Part shown: in pieces, positions 14,671 through 22,843 of the stretch
Position numbering within the stretch: the stretch's first letter is position 1
How the letters are laid out: each line of letters begins with the position of its first letter
Source of the DNA: a bacterium UBA2219
GTDB lineage: Bacteria; Desulfobacterota; Deferrimicrobia; Deferrimicrobiales; Deferrimicrobiaceae
NCBI GenBank assembly: GCA_002327765.1
Contig: DCUH01000043.1
Span: 1-25,993 of the forward strand
DNA: 25,993 bases
Direction of reading: 5' to 3'
Position numbers and translations under genes: made by a program
The notes under the pieces: model-generated
The model's database searches: none
Seen by the model: only the letters and a program-made list of their open reading frames with translations
Told to the model about the DNA's origin: nothing

Positions 14671-15843
14671 ATGTTCCGGCGCCGGATGCCGGCGGCCGCG
14701 GCGCTCGCCGCGCTCCTCCTCGCCGGGGGGTGGCTCCTGTGGCGCGGGGGATCGGATGCCCCGGCCCCCGCCGCCCCGGCCGGGACCGTCACCGCCCTGC
14801 TGTCGGAGGACCTCCCGACCGGGTTCGCCCTCGCGACGGCCCCGCGCCCGTTCCGGTTCCCGGACGACCACGGGCCGCACCCGGCGTTCCGCCACGAGTG
14901 GTGGTACTTCACCGGCAACCTGAAAGCCGCCGACGGCCGCCGGTTCGGGTACCAGCTCACCTTCTTCCGCTTTGCCCTCTCCCCCCCGGGCGCTCCACGG
15001 CGCGGTTCGCGCTGGGGCGCGGACCAGGCGTACATGGCGCACTTTACCGTGACCGACGTGAAGGGGAACGCCTTCCGCCACCACGAGCGGATCGGCCGCG
15101 AGGCCCTGGGGATGGCGGGGGCGGGCGTCCGGCCGTTCCGGGTCTGGATCGACGACTGGTCCGCGGAGGGGGGAACGGACTCCCTGACGCCGATCCGGCT
15201 GTGCGCTTCCGGGGAAGGGGCCTCCGTCGACCTCGTCCTCCGCTCGGACCGGCCGCCGGTGCCCCAGGGCGAGGGGGGGCTGAGCCGGAAGGGGTCCGAT
15301 CCAGGCAACGCCTCCCACTACTATTCCGTCACCCGGCTGGCGACCCGGGGCGCCGTCGGGATCGGCGGGACGTCGTACGATGTCGAGGGGAGCTCCTGGC
15401 TGGACCGCGAATGGGGAACCAGCGCGCTCGGCGATGAGCACTCCGGCTGGGACTGGTTCGCTCTCCACCTGTCCGACGGCAGGGACCTGATGTACTACCG
15501 GCTCCGGCGAAGGGACGGTGTCGAGGGGCGGTTCAGCTCCGGGATGCTGGCGGCGCCGGACGGCTCCTTCCGGACCCTCGCCGCGGGGGACGCCTCGGTC
15601 GAGGTCCTCGGCCATTGGAGGAGCCCGTCGAGCGGCGTGCGGTACCCGGCCCGCTGGCGGCTGCGGGTCCCCTCCGAGGGGATCGAGCTGTCGGTCGTTC
15701 CGCGCGTGGCGGACCAGGAGCTGCGAACCTTCGTCCGCTACTGGGAAGGGGCCGTCTCCGCGGACGGCGTTTCCCTCGGGCGCCCCGTCGAGGGCGAAGG
15801 GTACGTCGAGCTGACCGGGTACGGCGAAGCGGCCGGACGATGA
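14671..15843 (+). CDS. AttH/CrtC-like lipocalin-domain protein, exported
   Basis: A 390-residue protein with an N-terminal hydrophobic segment (about 8-24: AAALAALLLAGGWLLW) acting as signal or anchor. The mature protein shows the family hallmarks HEWWYFTGNL (75-84), FGYQLTFFRFAL and WLDREWG (243-249) of the AttH/CrtC-like (Lipocalin_9) proteins. Some relatives are annotated carotenoid 1,2-hydratase, but no carotenoid gene is near and that name should not be used here. The ATG directly follows the permease TGA, with GGGAGGAA as the ribosome-binding site inside the permease end. It probably accepts a hydrophobic cargo from the ABC permease in the periplasm. Confidence 0.9.
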   Translation: MFRRRMPAAAALAALLLAGGWLLWRGGSDAPAPAAPAGTVTALLSEDLPTGFALATAPRPFRFPDDHGPHPAFRHEWWYFTGNLKAADGRRFGYQLTFFRFALSPPGAPRRGSRWGADQAYMAHFTVTDVKGNAFRHHERIGREALGMAGAGVRPFRVWIDDWSAEGGTDSLTPIRLCASGEGASVDLVLRSDRPPVPQGEGGLSRKGSDPGNASHYYSVTRLATRGAVGIGGTSYDVEGSSWLDREWGTSALGDEHSGWDWFALHLSDGRDLMYYRLRRRDGVEGRFSSGMLAAPDGSFRTLAAGDASVEVLGHWRSPSSGVRYPARWRLRVPSEGIELSVVPRVADQELRTFVRYWEGAVSADGVSLGRPVEGEGYVELTGYGEAAGR

Positions 15844-16051
15844 ACGCCCGGGTCCGGCGGCCTCCTGTTCGGAGGGGATGTTCCCCTTCGCTAACGGAGA
15901 GGGGATAAAAATTCGATTGATCGATAGCAAGCAAGAGGGAAAAACGGACAAGGACTGGAAGGCTGTCGATAACCTCGCTCGCTGGTCGCAGCCGGGGGCA
16001 CTCCCGGATGCGCGGCGATTGTGCGGCGCTCCGTCCATGCGTCCGCTTCCC
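15844..16051. other. Convergent intergenic region, no gene seen
   Basis: This lies between the ends of the export operon and the CoA-transferase gene. It holds two small hairpins: AGGGGA/TCCCCT (15873-15878 and 15882-15887) and CCGGG/CCCGG near 15992-16006. Neither has a T-run in the proper place. I see no coding sequence and no RNA gene. Confidence 0.5.
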
Positions 16052-17569
16052 TTAGGTCTTCATGGTCCCGGTCTTCTGGAAGCGGGTGTGCCAGGAAAGC
16101 GCCTCGTCGAGCAGGTGGGGCGTGTGCTTCCCCGGCGAACCTTCAAGCGCCCTGGCGTAGTAATCCTCGAGCATCGGCCGGAACGAGGGATGGACGCAGG
16201 CCTCGATGATGCGCTCCGCGCGCCGCTTCGGCGAGGCGCCCCTCAGGTCGGCGATCCCCTGCTCCGTCACGACGACGGAGACGTCGTGCTCGCAGTGGTC
16301 CACGTGGGAAACCATCGGGACGACGCAGGAGACGGCCCCGCCCTTCGCGACGGAGGACGTCGTGAAGATCGAGATGTGGGCGTTCCGGGCGAAGTCGCCG
16401 GAGCCGCCGATCCCGTTGATCATCCGGGTGCCGTTGACGTGGGTCGAGTTGACGTTCCCGTAGATGTCGAATTCCACGCAGCCGTTCATCGCGACGACGC
16501 CGAGCCGCCGTATGACCCCCGGATGGTTGCTGATCGACTGCGGCCGCAGGAGGATTTTGTCCCTGTAGTCTCCGACGTTCGCCCGGAACCTCTCCATCAC
16601 GGACGGCGACAGCGCCAGCGCCGTGGACGACGCGAACCGGACCTTCCCGGCGTCGATGAGCGCCAGCAGCCCGTCCTGGATCACCTCCGTGTACACCTCC
16701 AGCCCCTCGAACTCCGAGTCGAGCAGGCCGAAGAGCACCGCGTTGGCGACGTTGCCCACGCCCGACTGCAGCGGGTAGAGGTTCTCCGGCAGCCGCCCCG
16801 CCTTCACCTCCCGCCGGAAGAAATCGATGATGTGGCGCGAGATCGCCCGGCTGTCGGCGTCCGGCTCCTTGAGCTCCACGGTGTCATCCGGCCGGTCCGT
16901 AAGGACGACCGCCTTGACCTTTTCCGGGGGGCAGGAGAGGTACGGCGTCCCGATCCGGCACGCGGGGGAAAGGATCCGGCTTGAGGGGTAATGCGGCGGG
17001 TTCAGCAGCTCGATGACGTCGTGCATCCCTTCGAGCCCGGACGGCTGGGAGGAATTGACCTCGAGGATCACCTCCCGGGCGCAGTCCAGGAAGACCTGGT
17101 TGTTCCCGACCGAGGTGGACGGGATGAGCCGGCCGTCCTCCGTCACGCCCGTCACCTCGACGAGCGCGACGTCGAGCTCGCCGAGGAAGCCCGCGCGGAC
17201 GATCCGGGAAAGCGAGCCGATGTGGGGATCGAGGAATTCCGTCTCGCCGGAGTTGATCCTCTCCCGGACGACCGGGTCCGCATTGAACGGGGAACGGAAC
17301 GCGATCCCGTCGACCTCCGCGAGCACGCCGTCGAGCCCCGCCTCGGTGTTCGCCCCGGTCAGGAGCGAAATGCGAAGCTCCCTCCCGCTCTCCCGCTCCC
17401 GCCGGATCCGCCCGGCCAGCGCGCGGGGGACCTCCTTCGGGCACCCGGCGCCGGTGAAGCCGCTCACCCCCACCTTGTAGCCGTTCTTTATCCGTTCCGC
17501 CGCCTGCGCCGCGCCGGTGATCTTCCCGCGAAGGTGCGCGTTCCGCACGCGGTCTCCCGCGATGTCCAT
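16052..17569 (-). CDS. Acetyl-CoA hydrolase/transferase family protein (succinate:acetate CoA-transferase-like)
   Basis: A 505-residue cytoplasmic enzyme with both halves of the family. The likely catalytic Glu295 lies in YTEVIQDG, preceded by LQSGVGNVANAV. The CoA-site loop GTRMINGIGGSGDFARN and the C-terminal VVTEQGIADLRG are present. Close relatives transfer CoA between succinyl-CoA and acetate, which activates acetate and stands in for succinyl-CoA synthetase in the citric acid cycle of Geobacter-type anaerobes; butyrate or propionate are other possibilities. ATG 17569 is preferred because MDIAGDRVRNAHLRGKI resembles family N-termini and GGGGGG lies about 10 bases upstream; ATG 17590 would add seven residues. 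It is the last gene of the reverse-strand block from 18924. Confidence 0.93.
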   Translation of the reverse strand: MDIAGDRVRNAHLRGKITGAAQAAERIKNGYKVGVSGFTGAGCPKEVPRALAGRIRRERESGRELRISLLTGANTEAGLDGVLAEVDGIAFRSPFNADPVVRERINSGETEFLDPHIGSLSRIVRAGFLGELDVALVEVTGVTEDGRLIPSTSVGNNQVFLDCAREVILEVNSSQPSGLEGMHDVIELLNPPHYPSSRILSPACRIGTPYLSCPPEKVKAVVLTDRPDDTVELKEPDADSRAISRHIIDFFRREVKAGRLPENLYPLQSGVGNVANAVLFGLLDSEFEGLEVYTEVIQDGLLALIDAGKVRFASSTALALSPSVMERFRANVGDYRDKILLRPQSISNHPGVIRRLGVVAMNGCVEFDIYGNVNSTHVNGTRMINGIGGSGDFARNAHISIFTTSSVAKGGAVSCVVPMVSHVDHCEHDVSVVVTEQGIADLRGASPKRRAERIIEACVHPSFRPMLEDYYARALEGSPGKHTPHLLDEALSWHTRFQKTGTMKT

Positions 17570-17632
17570 GACCCTGCAGCCCCCCTGCATGAAGAATGAC
17601 CCGACGATTCTATTTCAGGCCGGGCGGATCTT

Positions 17633-18208
17633 TTAGGTTTTTTTGCGGAAGCGGCGCAGGATCCGCCGTGCGAGAAGGAGGAACAGGAGGAGGAAGGCGG
17701 CCACGACGCCGAGGACGACCAGCGGGTACGCGATCGCGGAGTAGCTCCCCCCGACGGCCAGCGCGTCCTCCACGAGGCTCAAGACAACATTGCTGAACGG
17801 TTCCGGGCTCTGGTTGACTGCCAGCCGCGCCCCCGATTTCGCCGCGTGGGAAGAGAAGGCGACAGCCCCGCACAGGAGGACGACGGCGACCTCCGCGGCC
17901 GGGTCGAGCTTCCCGACCGCGGCGAAGGCGATCAGCCCGGCCCCCGCGGGGCGCACGAACGTGTGCACCGCGTCCCACAGGGAATCGACCCACGGGATCT
18001 TGTCCGCGAGGAACTCCGCCGCGGCGCACACGCCGGCGGCGATCAGGACGTATGGATGGGACAGGACCCCGAGCGGGGCCAGCTCCGGGGGCAGGGTCAG
18101 CAGGCCGTACCGGAGGCACAGGCCGACGGTCAGAACCGTCGCGTAGAGCCGGATGCCGGCGAACAGCGCCACGCCCGTCACCGCCCCGAGGAGGGAAAGC
18201 GTCTTCAT
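17633..18208 (-). CDS. DUF4126 family integral membrane protein
   Basis: A 191-residue membrane protein with about five to six helices. It has the DUF4126 pattern: GIRLYATVLTVGL in the first helix, AAAEFLADKIPWVDSLWDAV in the middle, then VAFSSHAAKSGARLAVNQSPEP and a basic C-terminus (ARRILRRFRKK). No function is established for the family. It begins 23 bases after the stop of the FKBP gene, so the two are probably cotranscribed. Confidence 0.85.
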   Translation of the reverse strand: MKTLSLLGAVTGVALFAGIRLYATVLTVGLCLRYGLLTLPPELAPLGVLSHPYVLIAAGVCAAAEFLADKIPWVDSLWDAVHTFVRPAGAGLIAFAAVGKLDPAAEVAVVLLCGAVAFSSHAAKSGARLAVNQSPEPFSNVVLSLVEDALAVGGSYSAIAYPLVVLGVVAAFLLLFLLLARRILRRFRKKT

Positions 18209-18231
18209 CGCTCCCCCTTAAGGAACGCGGG

Positions 18232-18924
18232 TCACTGGACCGAGATCAGCTCCACCTCGAAGATCAGCGTCGAGTTCGGGCCGATGTCGCGGCCGACGCC
18301 CCGCTCCCCGTACGCGAGCGACGGGGGAAGGAAGATCTGCCACTTGGCTCCCTCCTTCATCAGCTGGAGCGCCTCGGTCCAGCCCGGGATCACCCCGGAC
18401 ACCGGGAACGTGGCCGGCTGTCCCCGCCGGTAGGAGCTGTCGAACTCCGTGCCGTCGATCAGCGTGCCCTTGTAATGAGTGGTCACCGAGTCGGACGCCT
18501 TCGGAGTCTTCCCCGTCCCCGGCGCGATCACCTTGTATTGCAGCCCGCTGGGGAGGGTCTGGACCCCCTCCTTCTTCGCGTTCTCCGCGAGGAACCTCTC
18601 GCCTTCCGCCTTGTTCTTTTCCCCGAGTTTCTTCATCTCTTCCGCCTGTTTTTCCATCATTTTCTTCTGGTATCCCTCGATCTCCACCCGGGCCTCGTCC
18701 TCCGTCAGGAGGGTCTTCCCCCCGGTGAAGGCGTCCTTCATCCCCTTCGCCAGCGACTCCGCGTCCACCTCGACGCCCTGGCGCTTGAGCGTGGCCCCGA
18801 TGTCCATGCCGATGCTGTAGCCGAGCCGTTCCTTCTCCCCTTTCAGCGCCGGGGCATCCGCGGCCCGCGCCGTCCCCGGCAACGCGAGCGCGAAGCAAAC
18901 CGCCGCCACCGCCAGTCGTCTCAT
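18232..18924 (-). CDS. Secreted FKBP-type peptidyl-prolyl isomerase (Mip/FkpA-like)
   Basis: A 230-residue periplasmic or outer-membrane-associated foldase. The signal peptide runs to about residue 21 (cleavage after GTARA). Residues about 30-120 form the helical dimerisation domain with a Lys/Glu-rich helix (KKMMEKQAEEMKKLGEKNK). The C-terminal FKBP domain has HYKGTLIDGTEFDSSY, VIPGWTEALQLMKEG, LAYGERG and the closing LIFEVELISV. ATG 18924 is preferred over 18939 because AAGGAG lies 6 bases before it. The aromatic pocket residues are present, so it should be active in prolyl isomerisation and chaperoning of exported proteins. Confidence 0.94.
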   Translation of the reverse strand: MRRLAVAAVCFALALPGTARAADAPALKGEKERLGYSIGMDIGATLKRQGVEVDAESLAKGMKDAFTGGKTLLTEDEARVEIEGYQKKMMEKQAEEMKKLGEKNKAEGERFLAENAKKEGVQTLPSGLQYKVIAPGTGKTPKASDSVTTHYKGTLIDGTEFDSSYRRGQPATFPVSGVIPGWTEALQLMKEGAKWQIFLPPSLAYGERGVGRDIGPNSTLIFEVELISVQ

Positions 18925-18990
18925 GCCCCACTCCTTCATCCCGATGATCCGGTGATCGGCACTCTATCGCAACATACCATACCGGGCGAC

Positions 18991-19019
18991 TTCCCGGGGA
19001 AACGGGTTTGCGGTATATT
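18991..19019 (+). promoter_or_regulatory. ilvE promoter with near-leaderless spacing and overlapping palindrome
   Basis: TATATT (19014-19019) is a good -10 and ends 9 bases before the ATG at 19029, so transcription would begin about 3 bases before the start codon. TTCCCG (18991-18996) sits at the right 17-base distance but is a weak -35. It forms part of the palindrome TTCCCGGGGAA (18991-19001), which could be an operator. No ribosome-binding site precedes the ATG. Confidence 0.5.
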
Positions 19020-19028
19020 CTGTGCACT

Positions 19029-20102
19029 ATGAAAATTCTAATCACGAAGGCGGCGCCGGACCGCCTGCGTACCAAACCGTCCGGCGACAAGGCGTTGGGG
19101 TTCGGAAAGCTCTTCTCCGACCACATGTTCCTCATGGACTACGTCGAGGGGAGGGGGTGGAAGGACCCGCGGATCGTCCCGTTCGGCCCGCTCGCGCTTC
19201 CCCCCACCGCGGTCGTGCTCCATTACGCCCAGGAGATCTTCGAGGGGCTCAAGGCATACTACGCGAAGGACGGCGGGATCTGCCTCTTCCGCCCGGAGCG
19301 CAACGCGGAGCGGATGAACCGTTCGGCGACGCGCCTGTGCATGCCGCCGGTCCCCGTCGAGGACCAGATACGGGCCATCGAGGAGCTTGTCCGAATCGAC
19401 CGGGACTGGATCCCCCGCAACCACGGCGCCTCGCTCTACATCCGCCCGGCGATGATCGCCACGGAATCGGCGCTGGGCGTCCACCCGTCCACGGAATACC
19501 TCTACTTCGTCGTCACCGGGCCCGTGGGCGCATACTACGCCAGGGGATTCGAGCCCGTGAGCATCCTCGTCGAGGAAAACTACATCCGCGCCACGCGCGG
19601 GGGGCTGGGCGAGGCCAAGACGGGGGCGAACTACGCCGCCAGCATCCTGGCGGCGAAGGAAGCCAAGGCGAAGGGGTACGACCAGGTCCTGTGGCTCGAC
19701 GCGGAGCGGCGCCGCTTCGTGGAAGAGGTCGGGACGATGAACATCTTCTTCGTCTTCGGCGGCGAGCTCGTGACGCCCCCCCTGTCCGGGTCGATCCTTC
19801 CCGGCGTCACGCGCGACTCGGTCATCGAGCTGGCGAAGGAATGGAAGATCCCGGTCTACGAGCGCCCCGTCGAGATCGACGAGGTAATCCGGAGGGCCGA
19901 GGACGGCTCGCTCACCGAGGCGTTCGGCTCGGGGACGGCGGCGGTCATCTCCCCCGTCGGCGCCTTCTGCTACCGCGGCCGCGAATCCCGGGTCGGGGAC
20001 GGCAAGGTGGGTGAGCTGTCGCTGCGGTTCTACGAGGGGATCACCGGGATCCAGTACGGCGAGGTCGAGGACCGCCACCGCTGGGTCCACCGGGTGGAGT
20101 AA
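19029..20102 (+). CDS. ilvE: Branched-chain amino acid aminotransferase
   Basis: A 357-residue PLP enzyme of fold type IV that interconverts leucine, isoleucine and valine with their 2-oxo acids using glutamate/2-oxoglutarate. The PLP lysine is Lys197 in GLGEAKTGANYAAS. Other family signatures are HYAQEIFEGLKAY (65-77), LYIRPAMIA, VEEVGTMNIFFV and EAFGSGTAAVISPVG. Its length and these motifs fit the longer bacterial/eukaryotic-type enzymes (about 350-360 residues) better than the E. coli type. ATG 19029 gives the natural N-terminus and agrees with the -10 element just upstream. Its last 62 bases overlap the end of the DUF167 gene on the other strand. Confidence 0.95.
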   Translation: MKILITKAAPDRLRTKPSGDKALGFGKLFSDHMFLMDYVEGRGWKDPRIVPFGPLALPPTAVVLHYAQEIFEGLKAYYAKDGGICLFRPERNAERMNRSATRLCMPPVPVEDQIRAIEELVRIDRDWIPRNHGASLYIRPAMIATESALGVHPSTEYLYFVVTGPVGAYYARGFEPVSILVEENYIRATRGGLGEAKTGANYAASILAAKEAKAKGYDQVLWLDAERRRFVEEVGTMNIFFVFGGELVTPPLSGSILPGVTRDSVIELAKEWKIPVYERPVEIDEVIRRAEDGSLTEAFGSGTAAVISPVGAFCYRGRESRVGDGKVGELSLRFYEGITGIQYGEVEDRHRWVHRVE

Positions 20103-20373
20103 GCACCTCCAGGACCGCCTCGAGGGTCATCCCCTCGATCCGGACGATCTTGCTGCGCCCCTTTTCGCCGGCGACCAGCGTCACGCTTGCGCGGGGAACG
20201 CCCAGGGCCTTCGCCAGGAACCGGGCGAGCGCCTCGTTCGCCCTGCCTTCCACCGGGGGGGCGTTCAGGCGGACCCGCAGCACGCCCCCCTCATGGCCGA
20301 CGACGCCCTCCTTCGCCGCGCGGGGCACGACCCGCACGGAGAGAGTGGCCGACGGCGGCTTGGCCTCCTTCAC
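20041..20373 (-). CDS. DUF167/YggU-family protein
   Basis: A 110-residue cytoplasmic protein. The core (LSVRVVPRAAKEGVVG, LRVRLNAPPVEGRANEAL, LGVPRASVTLVAGEKGRSK) is the DUF167 fold; its biochemical role is unknown. GTG 20373 overlaps the yggT stop (GTGA), so the two are coupled. The last 19 or so residues (after EAVLEVL) are Pro/Gly/Arg-rich, are not part of the family core, and lie antisense within the end of ilvE. Confidence 0.85.
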   Translation of the reverse strand: MKEAKPPSATLSVRVVPRAAKEGVVGHEGGVLRVRLNAPPVEGRANEALARFLAKALGVPRASVTLVAGEKGRSKIVRIEGMTLEAVLEVLTPPGGPSGGGPRPRRTGSR

Positions 20374-20669
20374 GACATCCGCACGGCGAGCTCGAAGAGC
20401 GACCGGACGACGAAGTACTGCAGGAAGACGATGATCAGCACGACGACGACGATGGAGAAGTCGATCGATCCCGCGTACAGCGGGAGCTTCCTCCGCAGCG
20501 GCGAGAGAACCGGCTCGGTCAGCCCGTGGATCACCCGGACGATCGGGTTGTACGGGTCGGGGCTGACCCACGACAGCACCGCGCGGATGATGAAGACCCA
20601 CATGTACGCCGAAAGCACGATGTCGACGATCTTTGCCAGCGCGTAGATCAGGTTCCCGGCGACGAACAT
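20370..20669 (-). CDS. yggT: YggT-family membrane protein
   Basis: A 99-residue inner-membrane protein with two helix regions: about 5-30 (LIYALAKIVDIVLSAYMWVF) and about 68-92 (SIVVVVLIIVFLQYFVV). The family segment SWVSPDPYNPIVRVIHGLTE, followed by PVLSPLRR, lies between them. YggT proteins are linked to osmotic tolerance and cell-division site placement in some bacteria, and sit next to yggS and proC widely. ATG 20669 starts the family N-terminus; GGAGG is 12 bases upstream, a little far. Confidence 0.9.
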   Translation of the reverse strand: MFVAGNLIYALAKIVDIVLSAYMWVFIIRAVLSWVSPDPYNPIVRVIHGLTEPVLSPLRRKLPLYAGSIDFSIVVVVLIIVFLQYFVVRSLFELAVRMS

Positions 20670-20700
20670 CTTCTTTTCGATCCTCCCTTCTCCGTTGCCG

Positions 20701-21504
20701 CTACAGCTCGCGGCACCTCTTCCAGGCGGCCAGCACGGCATCCATCACCGTCGCGCGGAAAGCCCCGCGCTCCAGCGCCTCCACCCCGGCCGCGGTCGTC
20801 CCCCCGGGGGACATGACCATGTCCTTCAGCTCCGCGGGGTGCTTCCCCGTCTCGCGGACCATCCTTGCGGCGCCCTCCAGCATGGCGGCGGCCAGCCGGT
20901 ACGCCTCGGCCCGGCCCATCCCGGCCCGGACGGCCCCGTCCGCCAGCGCCTCGAGGAACAGGAACGCGTAGGCCGGGCCGGAGCCGGACAAGGCCGTCAC
21001 CACGTCGAGCAGCTCCTCACGGGGCATCTCGGCCACCTCGCCGAACGAAGAAAAGATCGCCCGCACGCGCTCCCGGGTCGCCGGGTCCACTCCCGCCGGG
21101 AAGAAGACCCCCGTGCTCCCCATCCCCACCTGAGCCGGCGTGTTGGGCATCGTCCGCACGACCTTCGCCCCTTCCCCCAGCGCCCGCTCGAACGCCTCGA
21201 GCCGGACCCCTGCCACGATGGAGACGAACGTCTTCCCCCGGGCGGCGTCCCCCGGGATCCCGGCCAGCACCGCCGGGAGGACCTGCGGCTTCACGGCGAC
21301 GACGACGGTGTCGCACGCTTCGAGGAGCTCCGCAACGGACGAGGCGACGGACACCCCGAGCCGGTGCCGCAGCGCCTCGGACCGGCCGGCGCCCGTGTCG
21401 TGCACGAACACGCGGTCCGCGGGGTACAGCTTCGCGGAGAGCACGCCGCGGATCATCGCCTCCCCCATGTTCCCCGCACCGATGAATCCCAAGCCCGCCG
21501 TCAT
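20701..21504 (-). CDS. proC: Pyrroline-5-carboxylate reductase
   Basis: A 267-residue enzyme that reduces 1-pyrroline-5-carboxylate to proline with NAD(P)H. The Rossmann loop GFIGAGNMGEAMI is at 6-18, VVVAVKPQVLPAVL marks the end of the dinucleotide domain, and VRTMPNTPAQVGMG and ALSGSGPAYAFLFLEALADG form the substrate site. The C-terminal signature DMVMSPGGTTAAGVEALE is intact. Its ATG follows the yggS stop after a single base, so it is within the maf-yggS-proC-yggT operon. Confidence 0.96.
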   Translation of the reverse strand: MTAGLGFIGAGNMGEAMIRGVLSAKLYPADRVFVHDTGAGRSEALRHRLGVSVASSVAELLEACDTVVVAVKPQVLPAVLAGIPGDAARGKTFVSIVAGVRLEAFERALGEGAKVVRTMPNTPAQVGMGSTGVFFPAGVDPATRERVRAIFSSFGEVAEMPREELLDVVTALSGSGPAYAFLFLEALADGAVRAGMGRAEAYRLAAAMLEGAARMVRETGKHPAELKDMVMSPGGTTAAGVEALERGAFRATVMDAVLAAWKRCREL

Positions 21505-21505
21505 G

Positions 21506-22210
21506 TCATCCCCTCCCGTGGCGGACGCCGAAGATCGCGGTCCCGACGCGCACCATCGTCGCCCCTTCCTCGATCGCGGCCTCGAAGTCGCCCGACATCC
21601 CCATCGACAGCTCTTTCAGGTCCGCCGCGGGGTACTCCCGGGCGAGCGCGTCCCGCAGCTTCCGCAGCCGGACGAAGTACGGCCGGCTCTCCTCGGGGTC
21701 GAGCCCGTACGGCGGGATCGCCATCAGCCCGGAAACCGCAAGCCCGGGCAGCCCCAAGGCGGCCTCGGCCAGAAGGCGCAGACCGGCCGGCGCGACACCC
21801 GCCTTGCTCTCCTCTTCCTCGAGGTTCACTTCGAGCAGGACGGGCACGACCTTGCGCGCCTCGACGGCGCACCGGGAGACCTCCTCCGCCCGCTTCGCCG
21901 AATCGACCGTCTGGATCCAGGAAAACAGCGAAACGGCCTTGCGGACCTTGTTGCTCTGGAGCTTCCCGATCATGTGCCACTCAGCACCCGGCAGTCCCTG
22001 GATCTTCTCCTCGGCCTCCTGTACGTAGTTCTCCCCGAAGACGGATATCCCCGCGGCGTGCGCATCGAGGATCAGAGAGAGCGGCTGGGTTTTCGACGCG
22101 GCCACCAGCTTCACCGAGCCGGGGCTGCGCCCCGCACGCCGCTCCGCGGCGGTGATCCGCTCGAGGACCTGGCCCGCGTTTTCGGAGACCGTCTGGCTCC
22201 CGGCGTTCAT
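21506..22210 (-). CDS. yggS: YggS/PROSC-family PLP homeostasis protein
   Basis: A 234-residue PLP-binding protein of the alanine racemase-like fold, without an effector domain; it keeps free pyridoxal phosphate and amino acid pools in balance and is not itself a racemase. PLP lysine is Lys40 in KLVAASKTQP. FGENYVQEAEEK, WHMIGKLQSNK and the C-terminal ELSMGMSGDFEAAIEEGATM, followed by VRVGTAIFG, are all family signatures. Its ATG overlaps the maf stop (ATGA). Confidence 0.95.
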   Translation of the reverse strand: MNAGSQTVSENAGQVLERITAAERRAGRSPGSVKLVAASKTQPLSLILDAHAAGISVFGENYVQEAEEKIQGLPGAEWHMIGKLQSNKVRKAVSLFSWIQTVDSAKRAEEVSRCAVEARKVVPVLLEVNLEEEESKAGVAPAGLRLLAEAALGLPGLAVSGLMAIPPYGLDPEESRPYFVRLRKLRDALAREYPAADLKELSMGMSGDFEAAIEEGATMVRVGTAIFGVRHGRG

Positions 22211-22836
22211 CCCTTCCCCCCCGCAAGAGCATAACACCCCGGACCGACTGGGGAAACCGTAATCAGCCGGGCCTTTTGCAGCATCGCCACGACCCGGGTC
22301 ATCGGCAGCCCCACCACGTTGGTGAACGACCCGCCGATGCGGTCGATGAGGAGCATTCCCGCCCCCTGCGCGGCGTAGGCGCCCGCCTTGTCGTCGCACT
22401 CCCCCGTCCGGACGTACGCCGCCACCTCGCCCCGCGTCAGGGGACGGAAGACGACCCGGGTCGCCTCGGTGCCGACGTCGCGGTACCCTCTCTCCGCGCA
22501 CAGCAGGCATACGGACGTGTAGACCCTGTGCTCGCGCCCCGCGAGGGAGGACACCATCCTCCGGGCGTCCGCCCGGTCCCGCGGCTTGCCGAGGATCCTT
22601 CCCCCGGCCACGACGATCGTGTCCGCGGAAAGGACGAAGGACCCCGGATGCCTGACGGCGACCTCCATCCCCTTGTCCAGCGCCGCCCGGCGGACGAAGC
22701 GCGCGGGCGGCTCGCCCGGGCGCGGGATCTCGTCGACCCCCGACGGAACGACGCGGAACGGCACGCCCAGGGCGGACAGGAGCTCCCGGCGGCGGGGGGA
22801 TTCGGAAGCGAGGATCAGGCGGGCGATCGGGCTCAC
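22207..22836 (-). CDS. maf: Maf-family nucleotide pyrophosphatase
   Basis: A 209-residue enzyme that hydrolyses non-canonical or modified nucleoside triphosphates (dTTP/UTP-type in YhdE-like members) and affects septum formation. RLILASESPRRRELLSALG opens the protein, SADTIVV carries the catalytic Asp, and GKPRDRADARRM, GAYAAQGAGMLLIDRIGGS and NVVGLPMTRV complete the fold. GTG 22836 is chosen: a consensus TATAAT covers the possible ATG at 22845, so that codon would not be on the mRNA, and VSPIARLILAS is the usual Maf N-terminus. It heads the operon with yggS, proC, yggT and DUF167. Confidence 0.93.
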   Translation of the reverse strand: MSPIARLILASESPRRRELLSALGVPFRVVPSGVDEIPRPGEPPARFVRRAALDKGMEVAVRHPGSFVLSADTIVVAGGRILGKPRDRADARRMVSSLAGREHRVYTSVCLLCAERGYRDVGTEATRVVFRPLTRGEVAAYVRTGECDDKAGAYAAQGAGMLLIDRIGGSFTNVVGLPMTRVVAMLQKARLITVSPVGPGCYALAGGKG

Positions 22837-22843
22837 GGGGTGC

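Noticed and set aside
13251..15437. 728-codon forward open frame across permease and AttH-like genes
   Set aside because: It is a frame-shifted shadow of two real genes joined by high GC content; no recognisable segment.
14671..15843. Carotenoid 1,2-hydratase (CrtC)
   Set aside because: Only the shared lipocalin-like fold supports it; the neighbours are an ABC exporter and there are no carotenoid genes.
15873..15887. Rho-independent terminator in the convergent gap
   Set aside because: The hairpin is convincing but no T-run follows on either strand.
13762..16038. 758-codon open frame antisense to the permease and AttH-like genes
   Set aside because: Low-complexity Arg/Pro/Gly/Glu composition and no start context. 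The forward genes are well supported.
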